Source: UBA1794 sp964439955
GTDB taxonomy: Bacteria; Bacteroidota; Bacteroidia; Bacteroidales; Bacteroidaceae
Length of the DNA stretch: 8,067 nucleotides
Reading direction: 5' to 3'
Assembly: GCA_964439955.1 (NCBI GenBank)
Contig: CAYTPX010000054.1
Span: 1-8,067, forward strand
Shown here one piece after another: positions 1 to 5,816 of this stretch (position 1 is the first letter of the stretch; each line of letters begins with the position of its first letter). The notes beneath the pieces were generated by a model that saw only the letters and a program-made list of their open reading frames with translations, did no database searches and was not told the origin of the DNA. The position numbers and the translations under genes were made by a program.

Positions 1-52
1 AAAAAAGGAAATGCCTTTGACGTGCCGTTGCACATCCAAAGACATTTCCTTT
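1..52 (-). terminator. Rho-independent terminator of the atp operon
   Basis: On the minus strand this sequence begins 36 bases after the atpG stop codon. An inverted repeat pairs AAAGGAAATG (plus positions 43-52) with CATTTCCTTT (plus positions 4-13) as ten perfect base pairs. Pairing continues inward for about twelve more pairs, including a few G-U pairs and one bulged A, to a four-base AACG loop. The 3' arm runs into a T-tract (plus positions 1-6), which is cut by the window edge. This is the expected form of an intrinsic terminator closing the leftward transcript. The plus-strand side lacks an equally clean T-tract, so I call it for the minus strand only, although a convergent gene outside the window could share it. 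Confidence 0.85.
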
Positions 53-88
53 ACGTTTGTCCTTTAAACAATATCAACCCGGACAGAC

Positions 89-979
89 CTATTGCATAGA
101 ACCTCCGACAATGTCCAACAACTCCGATGTGATGGCCTGCTGGCGGGATTTGTTGTAGTTGAGCGTCAATTCATTAAGAAGTTCAGCCGCATTGTCCGTG
201 GCTATCTGCATGGCGGTCATGCGGGCCGCATGCTCCGAAGCCTGGCTATCCAACAAGGCCGTAAACAGGTTGAGGATTACCACTTGGGGCAACAAGGTGG
301 AAAACAAAGCGGCACGCGAGGGCTCGATGATATAGTCAGGGTTGATACCCGAAACCGGCTCTTCCGTCTGCGCGGGGATAATACTGTCAACAGAGACGGG
401 CAATAGCTCTTTCTGCTGAAGAGTCTGCTGCGCAGTGCTCTTAAAGTGATGGTAGAGCAAGATGACCCGGTCTACTTCACCTTGGGCATAGGCCTTCATC
501 AAGCTTTCTGCCAAAGCGGATACCGAATCATAATCGGCCTGTTCCGCCAATTTATCGTATGACCCCGCTACCATGCAACGCTCTTTTTGTGCCGCCTGCG
601 CTACCTTCTTTCCAATGGGATAAACGAGGATTTGCTCCTTCGGCAACTCTGGGAAAGACTGGATAACAGCATGGAGTGCTTTAGCCACATTGCTGTTGAA
701 CGCACCGCAAAGTGAAGAATTGGAAGAGAAAGCCACGATGGCCACCTTCTTTACCTCTGGCCGGGCTACAGCCAAAGGGGAAACCAGTTCGTCCTCCTCT
801 CCTTTCGAAAGGAATGCGCTCAAAATAGCCGATAATTTCCGCTGATAAGGAGCCATTCCGCTGATTGCGGCTTGTGCCCGGTGGAACTTTGCCGACGCTA
901 CCATCTTCATGGCTGAAGTGATTTTCTGCGTACTTTGTACCGAAACGATGCGCCCTTTGATTTCTTTCAGCGATGCCAT
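89..979 (-). CDS. atpG: ATP synthase F1 subunit gamma
   Basis: This is the central rotor shaft of F1. It turns inside the alpha3-beta3 head and couples c-ring rotation to nucleotide turnover. The protein is 296 aa, a normal family length. The N-terminal helix carries the conserved QKITSAMKMVA stretch (residues 18-28), which contains the Met-Lys region that contacts the beta subunits. A Rossmann-like core begins near residue 79 and contains the LCGAFN motif. The last 45 residues form the partner coiled-coil helix and end in a variant of the usual IVGGA tail (IVGGSMQ). Where E. coli has TDRGLCGG, this protein has SSNSSLCGAF, which looks like a lineage feature rather than damage. The gene is last in the operon, 12 bp after atpA, and is followed by a strong terminator. 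The start is ATG. Confidence 0.97.
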   Translation of the reverse strand: MASLKEIKGRIVSVQSTQKITSAMKMVASAKFHRAQAAISGMAPYQRKLSAILSAFLSKGEEDELVSPLAVARPEVKKVAIVAFSSNSSLCGAFNSNVAKALHAVIQSFPELPKEQILVYPIGKKVAQAAQKERCMVAGSYDKLAEQADYDSVSALAESLMKAYAQGEVDRVILLYHHFKSTAQQTLQQKELLPVSVDSIIPAQTEEPVSGINPDYIIEPSRAALFSTLLPQVVILNLFTALLDSQASEHAARMTAMQIATDNAAELLNELTLNYNKSRQQAITSELLDIVGGSMQ

Positions 980-991
980 GATCCAATCCCC

Positions 992-2581
992 TTACTTTTT
1001 AGTGAGCGAAAGGGCTACTTGGGCGGCCACTTCCTGAATGATTTTCTCCACTTCCCCGTTGATTGTTCCTTGCTTCAGCACATCAAGCACATCTGCTTGG
1101 TGCGTGTTTTTCAAGGTCAGCAGGAAAATCTTCTCAAAGTCGGGGACGGAATCAAGGGGAATGTCTTTCAGCAACCCGTGCGTACCACAATAAAGCACGG
1201 CAATCTGCTCCTCAACAGGCATCGGGGAATACTGGGGCTGTACGAGCAAACGCGTATTTTTCCGCCCCTTGTCGATGATGAACGCCGTAACCGGATCCAT
1301 ATCGCCCCCGAATTGGGAGAAAGCCTCCAACTCACGGTATTGGGATTGATCAGTCTTCAACGTACCGGCCACCTTCTTCATTGCCTTGATTTGTGCGTTT
1401 CCGCCTACGCGCGACACCGATATTCCGACATTGATGGCGGGACGATTACCTTGGTTAAAAAGGTTGGTCTCCAAAAAGATTTGCCCATCAGTAATTGAAA
1501 TTACATTGGTCGGGATGTAGGCAGATACGTCGCCCGCCTGCGTTTCGATGATAGGAAGTGCCGTCAGCGAACCTCCGCCCTTCACGCGTCCCTTGAGGCT
1601 TTCCGGCAAATCGTTCATTTGCTCAGCCACTTCCTGCTGATTGATAATCTTGGCCGCACGCTCCAGCAAGCGGGAATGAAGATAGAACACATCACCAGGA
1701 TAAGCCTCACGCCCGCTCGGACGGCGCAAGATAAGGGATACTTCGCGGTAGGCCACGGCCTGTTTCGACAAATCGTCGTACACGACTAACGCATCCATGC
1801 CTTGGTCGCGGAAGTACTCGCCGATTGCCGCCCCGGCAAACGGGGCAAAGTATTGCAAGGCAGCAGGATCTGAAGCCGTGGCCGAAACCACAATCGTATA
1901 AGGGAGTGCGCCGTATTCACGCAACTTCTCCACCAGTGCAGCGACCGTAGAACCTTTCTGCCCGACTGCGACGTAAATACAATAAACAGGTTTCCCCGCT
2001 TCGTAGTTGCTACGCTGATTGATAATCGTATCAATAGCGATAGTAGTCTTTCCCGTCTGCCGGTCGCCAATAATCAATTCGCGCTGACCGCGGCCGATAG
2101 GAATCATGGCATCCACGGCCTTCAGGCCGGTCTGCAAAGGCGTGTTGACCGGCTGGCGGAAGATTACGCCCGGAGCCTTCCGGTCCAAAGGCATTTCCAA
2201 TCGTTCGCCGCCAATTCCACCTTTCCCATCCAAGGGCTGTCCCAACGGGTTGATGACACGACCCAGCATTTCCATGCCAACTTCGATGGAGGCGATTCGT
2301 TTCGTACGCTTGACCGTAAACCCTTCCTTGATTTGATCCGTCGGCCCCAGCAAGACGGCACCGACATTGTCTTCCTCCAGGTTCATGGCGATAGCCATTA
2401 TCCCATTGTCAAACTCCAACAATTCACTCGCTTCCACGTTGCGCAGGCCGTAGATACGCACCACTCCATCGCTTACCTGAAGGACAGTACCTATCTCTTC
2501 ATAATGAAGCGCCGTATCAATTTCGGCCAACTGCTGGCGCAAAACTTCAGAAACTTCGCTAGGTTTTATGTTTTCTGCCAT
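992..2581 (-). CDS. atpA: ATP synthase F1 subunit alpha
   Basis: This is the non-catalytic nucleotide-binding subunit of the F1 head (529 aa). An N-terminal beta-barrel (about residues 25-95) leads into the nucleotide-binding domain. That domain has the Walker A motif GDRQTGKT (172-179, Lys178) and the Walker B segment ALVVYDDL (264-271). The SRVGG motif supplies Arg391, equivalent to the E. coli Arg376 arginine finger that reaches into the catalytic beta site. The helical C-terminal domain is complete. Compared with E. coli (513 aa) there are about five extra residues after Walker A, around NYEAGKP. There are also about seven extra in the segment 312-337, which contains NQQEVAEQMNDLPESLKG. 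I have seen such extra segments in Bacteroidetes alpha subunits. The ATG start lies 12 bp after atpH. Confidence 0.98.
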   Translation of the reverse strand: MAENIKPSEVSEVLRQQLAEIDTALHYEEIGTVLQVSDGVVRIYGLRNVEASELLEFDNGIMAIAMNLEEDNVGAVLLGPTDQIKEGFTVKRTKRIASIEVGMEMLGRVINPLGQPLDGKGGIGGERLEMPLDRKAPGVIFRQPVNTPLQTGLKAVDAMIPIGRGQRELIIGDRQTGKTTIAIDTIINQRSNYEAGKPVYCIYVAVGQKGSTVAALVEKLREYGALPYTIVVSATASDPAALQYFAPFAGAAIGEYFRDQGMDALVVYDDLSKQAVAYREVSLILRRPSGREAYPGDVFYLHSRLLERAAKIINQQEVAEQMNDLPESLKGRVKGGGSLTALPIIETQAGDVSAYIPTNVISITDGQIFLETNLFNQGNRPAINVGISVSRVGGNAQIKAMKKVAGTLKTDQSQYRELEAFSQFGGDMDPVTAFIIDKGRKNTRLLVQPQYSPMPVEEQIAVLYCGTHGLLKDIPLDSVPDFEKIFLLTLKNTHQADVLDVLKQGTINGEVEKIIQEVAAQVALSLTKK

Positions 2582-2593
2582 ATAAAATAGCCT

Positions 2594-3148
2594 TTAAACT
2601 GTTTTCTTATTCTTTTCCAGCAATTGATTTTTTATTTTCCTCAATTGGGACGCCAAACTTGCATCCAACCGATAAGTATCGTAGTCAAAGACAAAACCAC
2701 CCAATATAGCCGGATCTACCCGTAAAGAGAATTCCAATGTCCCTTCCCGCCCGGACAAAAGTTTGGCGCGCATGGCATTTTCCACTTCCGCCGGGATGGG
2801 AACTGCCGTAATCAACGAACCGGTTACGATGTGGTTCTCTTTCCTGCAAATATCTATATAGGCCAAGGCCATCGGCTGAAGAAGGTTTTCACGCTTATGA
2901 TCCAATACAAGTTTAATAAAACGCACATAAGCCGGACTCGGCTTGCCCCCCACAGCAGATTGCAAGAGTTTAAGTTTTCCGCTCCGGTCCAATATCGGAT
3001 CGCTCAACAAGGAACGGAAATCGCCCGCCCGAAGGAAACTTTCCGACAAGGATTTCATCTCCTCATAGAGCCGGCCAGCCTCATTCCGCTCTTGCGCAAA
3101 AGCATACAACGCTTTCGCATAGCGTTTTGCTATAATACCTGTATTCAT
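2594..3148 (-). CDS. atpH: ATP synthase F1 subunit delta (stator)
   Basis: This subunit caps the alpha3-beta3 head and ties it to the peripheral stalk made of b subunits. At 184 aa it is close to the usual 175-180. The N-terminus fits the six-helix bundle of the OSCP/delta family, with the typical opening IAKRYAKALYAFAQE (residues 6-20). The C-terminal part (about 148-184) has the family pattern of a GG turn, a short strand and then D-S-L-x-x-Q-L-R-K-I, here ILGGFVFDYDTYRLDASL followed by a basic helix. Delta is the least conserved F1 subunit, so the position between atpF and atpA adds much to the call. Gaps to its neighbours are 11 and 12 bp, which fits translational coupling within one transcript. 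Confidence 0.93.
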   Translation of the reverse strand: MNTGIIAKRYAKALYAFAQERNEAGRLYEEMKSLSESFLRAGDFRSLLSDPILDRSGKLKLLQSAVGGKPSPAYVRFIKLVLDHKRENLLQPMALAYIDICRKENHIVTGSLITAVPIPAEVENAMRAKLLSGREGTLEFSLRVDPAILGGFVFDYDTYRLDASLASQLRKIKNQLLEKNKKTV

Positions 3149-3159
3149 CAGCCTCGACC

Positions 3160-3657
3160 TTAATGGGTTGTTATGACCTCATCCAATAAGCGGTTGACCA
3201 AATCCATCTGGGATTTGTCGCGACTCAAGGAATTGCGTGTCACTTTTTCCGCAATATCAACCGAAAGGACAGCTATTTCACGACGCACTGCCCGTACGGC
3301 CTCTTCGCGTTCGGCGGCAATTTGTGCCCGGACTTCCTCCAATTGCTTATGGGCCTGCACCTGCGCTTCACGTTTTGCGTCAGAAATTATCTTCTCTCCC
3401 GCTTGAGTAGCTTCGTTCAGTATCTTGATTTGTTGTTCATGGGCTTCGGCCAGAATTTTTTCGCTGGTAGCTTTGATTCCTGCCAAAGCGGAATTTGCCT
3501 CATCTGCCGCCTTCAAAGATTTGTCAATGTATTGCTTCCGCTCTTCCACCATTTTGGTAATAACCGGGAAGCCATACTTGGCAAGAACGGCAAAAACAAT
3601 GATGAAAGCCAATAACATCCAGAACAACAATCCGGAATCTGGCAATAAAAGCTCCAT
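3160..3657 (-). CDS. atpF: ATP synthase Fo subunit b (stator stalk)
   Basis: This is the peripheral stalk protein, normally a homodimer, holding the F1 head still against the membrane part. It is 165 aa (E. coli 156). There is a single membrane helix at about residues 8-27 (LLFWMLLAFIIVFAVLAKYG), with the N-terminus outside the cytoplasm as in the family. It is followed by a conserved short PVITKMVEERKQYI link and a long charged helix rich in Ala, Glu, Lys and Gln (about 38-145), typical of the right-handed b coiled coil. There is only one b gene and no b' paralogue in this window, so the stator is expected to be b2. The ATG start lies 12 bp after atpE, and atpH follows 11 bp after its stop. 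Confidence 0.95.
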   Translation of the reverse strand: MELLLPDSGLLFWMLLAFIIVFAVLAKYGFPVITKMVEERKQYIDKSLKAADEANSALAGIKATSEKILAEAHEQQIKILNEATQAGEKIISDAKREAQVQAHKQLEEVRAQIAAEREEAVRAVRREIAVLSVDIAEKVTRNSLSRDKSQMDLVNRLLDEVITTH

Positions 3658-3669
3658 AAAAATAGTTTT

Positions 3670-3927
3670 TTACATGACCAAGGCCAACAAACAAACGACA
3701 ACGGAAAAGAGTGCCACACCCTCAACCAAAGCCGCAATAATAATCATATTCATACGGATATTGCCCGAAGCTTCAGGCTGGCGGGCAATGGCCTCCATAG
3801 CAGAGGCGCCAATCCGTCCAATGCCGATACCGGCACCTATTGCTGCTAAACCGGCACCTATTGCACCACCTAACTTTGCGATACTTGCACCTGCCATTGC
3901 GGCTTGTAATAAAATACTAGCAATCAT
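3670..3927 (-). CDS. atpE: ATP synthase Fo subunit c (rotor ring)
   Basis: This proteolipid forms the membrane rotor ring that carries ions past subunit a. It is 85 aa with two membrane helices. Helix 1 has the close-packing glycine motif GAGIGIG (31-37). The polar loop contains the hallmark RQPE (49-52). Helix 2 carries the essential carboxylate Glu69 in AALVEGVALF. Compared with sodium-binding c subunits (Ilyobacter type, with Q in helix 1 and E-S-T then Y in helix 2), the aligned residues here are Ile36, Gly70, Val71 and Phe74. The sodium ligands are therefore missing and proton coupling is inferred. The ring size cannot be read from sequence. The 78-bp AT-rich leader before this gene is the longest gap inside the operon. 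Confidence 0.98.
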   Translation of the reverse strand: MIASILLQAAMAGASIAKLGGAIGAGLAAIGAGIGIGRIGASAMEAIARQPEASGNIRMNMIIIAALVEGVALFSVVVCLLALVM

Positions 3928-4005
3928 AATAATTTAGTTTTTAGGTTTTACTCGTTTTTATTTTATGCACATATTGAATCTATCAAAAGAATCCTCCATC
4001 CTACG
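3928..4005 (-). promoter_or_regulatory. AT-rich atpB-atpE spacer, possible translation enhancer
   Basis: This is the only long gap between genes inside the operon (78 bp, against 11-14 bp at most other junctions). On the minus strand it is rich in A and T, above all in the 40 bases before the atpE ATG. No GGAGG-like site is obvious, and the best candidate for a TAnnTTTG box is TTCTTTTG, which misses one key base. Subunit c is needed in about ten copies per enzyme, and in E. coli atpE has a U/A-rich translational enhancer. A similar role here is inference. An RNA processing site is an alternative. Confidence 0.35.
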
Positions 4006-5100
4006 TCATTCCGCCTTTTCCGGTTCCGCCACCGCCAAGCCGATAAAGACTGCCGACAGCATGGTAAACACGTAGGCTTGGATATAAGCGACAAGCAACT
4101 CCAGCATATTCATGAAGATGCAAAACAGCAAGGAGACACAAGTCATGCTTGTATTCAAAACAATCCCCATGGAAGCTGTCACAAATATAATGCTAACCAA
4201 GCAAAGTATTACCGAATGCCCGGCCATGATATTCGCGAAAAGACGGATCATCAAGGCAAAAGGCTTGGAGAATACGCCGATTATCTCGATCGGTATCATG
4301 ATTGGCTTCAATGCCAAAGGGACATGTGGCCAAACAATATCCTTGTAATACTCCTTTGTACCCGAAAGATTGACGAATAAGAAAGTAAAAACGGCCAGAA
4401 CCAAGGTAATCGTAATATTACCCGTCACATTCACTCCCCCCGGGAAAATAGGAATCAATCCCAAGAGGTTGTTGATGAATATGAAAAAGAACGCCGTTAA
4501 TAGATAAGGGGCATAGCGTTTGTATTTAGGCCCGATACACGCTTTCACCACATTATCGTTTATGTCCATGATAAACATTTCCATAAACCCGACAAATCCT
4601 CTCGGCGCTTTCGTAGGGTTACGCCGCGCCCAACGCGAGCAGGAAAGGACAATGGCAACCAACAAAATGCTACTAATAAGCACGCCGCAAACCGTTTTCG
4701 TAAGGGACAAATCCAAAGGGCGGATCTCCTTCCCCGTTTCAAGGTCACGCTCTACCAATCTTCCCTTCAGCACCCCGTCTTCTTGGCTAATGTAGAAGCC
4801 TTCGTAAGAGCCGTCCGGCGATTCTTCCAAACGGGAGGAGAGGAACACATGCCATTCACCCGACTTGCCACGCACAATCACCGGGAGGGGTATCGTGACG
4901 TGCGCATCCTTCCACGAGGTAATATGCCATGAGTAGGCATCTTGGATATGCCCGAAAACTAGTTCCTTTACATCTACTTTTCCTTCGCCACCCGTCCCGG
5001 CCGCATGCAATGCAGGGGCATGGCCTATCCCTCCCAACAGGAAGGAGAAAACGAATATCAAGATAAACCGAAGTCCTATCATCCTAAATTGTACTATCAT
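4006..5100 (-). CDS. atpB: ATP synthase Fo subunit a, with N-terminal exported extension
   Basis: This is the membrane stator subunit that forms the two ion half-channels against the c-ring. At 364 aa it is about 90 longer than E. coli subunit a. The extra length is N-terminal. A signal-like segment (basic start, hydrophobic 7-24, possible cleavage after ALHAA at 30-34) is followed by about 100 soluble residues before the first core helix (about 134-153). The core is well conserved: NNLLGLIP (210-217), the essential Arg286 in MIRLFANIMAGH, and Gln341 in AYIQAYVF (E. coli Gln252). His295 and Glu334 align with E. coli Glu219 and His245, an exchange of the two residues. The start overlaps the upstream stop as ATGA. 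Met7 (position 5082) is an alternative start and would give a more typical signal sequence. Confidence 0.97.
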   Translation of the reverse strand: MIVQFRMIGLRFILIFVFSFLLGGIGHAPALHAAGTGGEGKVDVKELVFGHIQDAYSWHITSWKDAHVTIPLPVIVRGKSGEWHVFLSSRLEESPDGSYEGFYISQEDGVLKGRLVERDLETGKEIRPLDLSLTKTVCGVLISSILLVAIVLSCSRWARRNPTKAPRGFVGFMEMFIMDINDNVVKACIGPKYKRYAPYLLTAFFFIFINNLLGLIPIFPGGVNVTGNITITLVLAVFTFLFVNLSGTKEYYKDIVWPHVPLALKPIMIPIEIIGVFSKPFALMIRLFANIMAGHSVILCLVSIIFVTASMGIVLNTSMTCVSLLFCIFMNMLELLVAYIQAYVFTMLSAVFIGLAVAEPEKAE

Positions 5101-5507
5101 AGCATTTCCGTTTTCAGACTCTTTTCATAACGAAAGAGAAACCTTGTTTCCCATACCAAATACAGCAGATAAAAAGAAAAGAACATGGGGAAAAAGAGGA
5201 TCATATCTACGCGAAAAACAAAGGCATAGGCCAATGCGACCAGCACAAGGCACAATATCTTCATGACTTTCAGCACAAGATACACATTGACCAAATAGCG
5301 TTCGGCAGGAACGAGCCTTAATACCTTTCCCATCCCATAGCCCATGGCAAAAAAAAGCAACGGCATCGGTACAAGCCAATACGGCTCCCTTATCCCGAAG
5401 AAATGCCGCAGAAGCATAAATCCACCCCCGGCCACAAGCAATAGCCCTGCGGCCAAATGGAACAAATGTTTAGTATCCCGCGTCATGCCGTGAACCTTTT
5501 CCGTCAT
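5097..5507 (-). CDS. Four-helix membrane protein in the AtpI position
   Basis: I do not recognise this protein with certainty. It is 136 aa from the ATG at 5507 and strongly hydrophobic. There are four likely membrane segments, at about residues 17-36, 44-61, 77-99 and 102-120. The N-terminus is short and charged, and the C-terminal tail is basic (RFLFRYEKSLK). It lies inside the atp operon, 14 bp after atpC, and shares a 4-bp ATGA overlap with atpB. AtpI, a four-helix protein of about 126 aa that helps c-ring assembly or supplies magnesium, also sits just before atpB in many bacteria. The helix count, size and position therefore suggest an AtpI-like role, though sequence similarity is faint. 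I preferred the ATG at 5507 to the upstream TTG at 5534 because a strong AGGAGGA site precedes it. An ATG at 5486 is less likely. Confidence 0.8.
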   Translation of the reverse strand: MTEKVHGMTRDTKHLFHLAAGLLLVAGGGFMLLRHFFGIREPYWLVPMPLLFFAMGYGMGKVLRLVPAERYLVNVYLVLKVMKILCLVLVALAYAFVFRVDMILFFPMFFSFYLLYLVWETRFLFRYEKSLKTEML

Positions 5508-5524
5508 TTTCTTCCTTCCTCCTA
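5508..5524 (-). promoter_or_regulatory. Shine-Dalgarno site overlapping the atpC stop
   Basis: On the minus strand the atpC stop TAG runs into a purine stretch reading TAGGAGGAAGGAAGAAA just before the ATG at 5507. AGGAGG is a near-perfect anti-16S match, about ten bases from the start codon. Bacteroidetes genes often lack such sites, so it stands out. It decides the start of the membrane protein gene and suggests translational coupling to atpC. Confidence 0.6.
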
Positions 5525-5779
5525 CTTTACACAAACCGATATCACATCCTTTTTGACTTCCACGAAGCCCCCTTTAATGGAGATAAGTTGCTCTTTCTTC
5601 TCTTGCCCGGCGCTTTGTCCCCCCTCTTGTATCTTGATGTCCCCTTCCACCAACGACGAGATCAAGGAAGCATGACGGGGCAATACCGTGAACAATCCTT
5701 TCTCTCCCGGCAATGTGATGGACACGACATCGTCGCTGCGGTATAAGACACCATCGGGTCGCAGGATTTCTACTTTCAT
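5522..5779 (-). CDS. atpC: ATP synthase F1 subunit epsilon, short form
   Basis: This is a central-stalk subunit that binds gamma and the c-ring. At 85 aa it covers only the N-terminal beta-sandwich of the family: MKVEILRPDGVLY, then the LPGEKGLFTVLPRHASL core with the conserved G-x-F-x-V-L-P-x-H-A motif, then IKGGFVEVKKDVISV. The two-helix C-terminal domain of E. coli epsilon (139 aa), which inhibits ATP hydrolysis, is absent. The ending is a normal TAG followed at once by the next gene, so this is a natural short form and not a truncation. A hydrophilic stretch rich in Gly, Gln and Lys (about 50-64) extends one loop. I chose the ATG at 5779 over the TTG at 5785 because of the codon and the AGGAAAGGA sequence just upstream. 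The gap after atpD is 37 bp. Confidence 0.94.
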   Translation of the reverse strand: MKVEILRPDGVLYRSDDVVSITLPGEKGLFTVLPRHASLISSLVEGDIKIQEGGQSAGQEKKEQLISIKGGFVEVKKDVISVCVK

Positions 5780-5816
5780 TATCAAGTCCTTTCCTACTTC
5801 GCAATCTTACAAACCC

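Noticed and set aside
935..1498. A 187-codon plus-strand frame opposite atpA
   Set aside because: It is antisense to a clearly conserved coding region, has no domain or plausible promoter, and is explained by codon usage of alpha.
3425..3937. A 170-codon plus-strand frame opposite atpF and atpE
   Set aside because: Its Ala-, Pro- and Ile-rich repeats mirror the Gly- and Ala-rich c subunit on the other strand, so it is a shadow.
3958..3999. A 13-codon minus-strand frame in the spacer before atpE, possible leader peptide
   Set aside because: It has no run of a regulatory amino acid and no attenuator hairpin, and a frame this short is expected by chance. Conservation in relatives would be needed to revive it.
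5525..5534. TTG start at 5534 for the membrane protein, overlapping atpC by 13 bp
   Set aside because: ATG 5507 has a strong, well-placed AGGAGG site upstream, and the extra nine residues show no membrane or conserved character.
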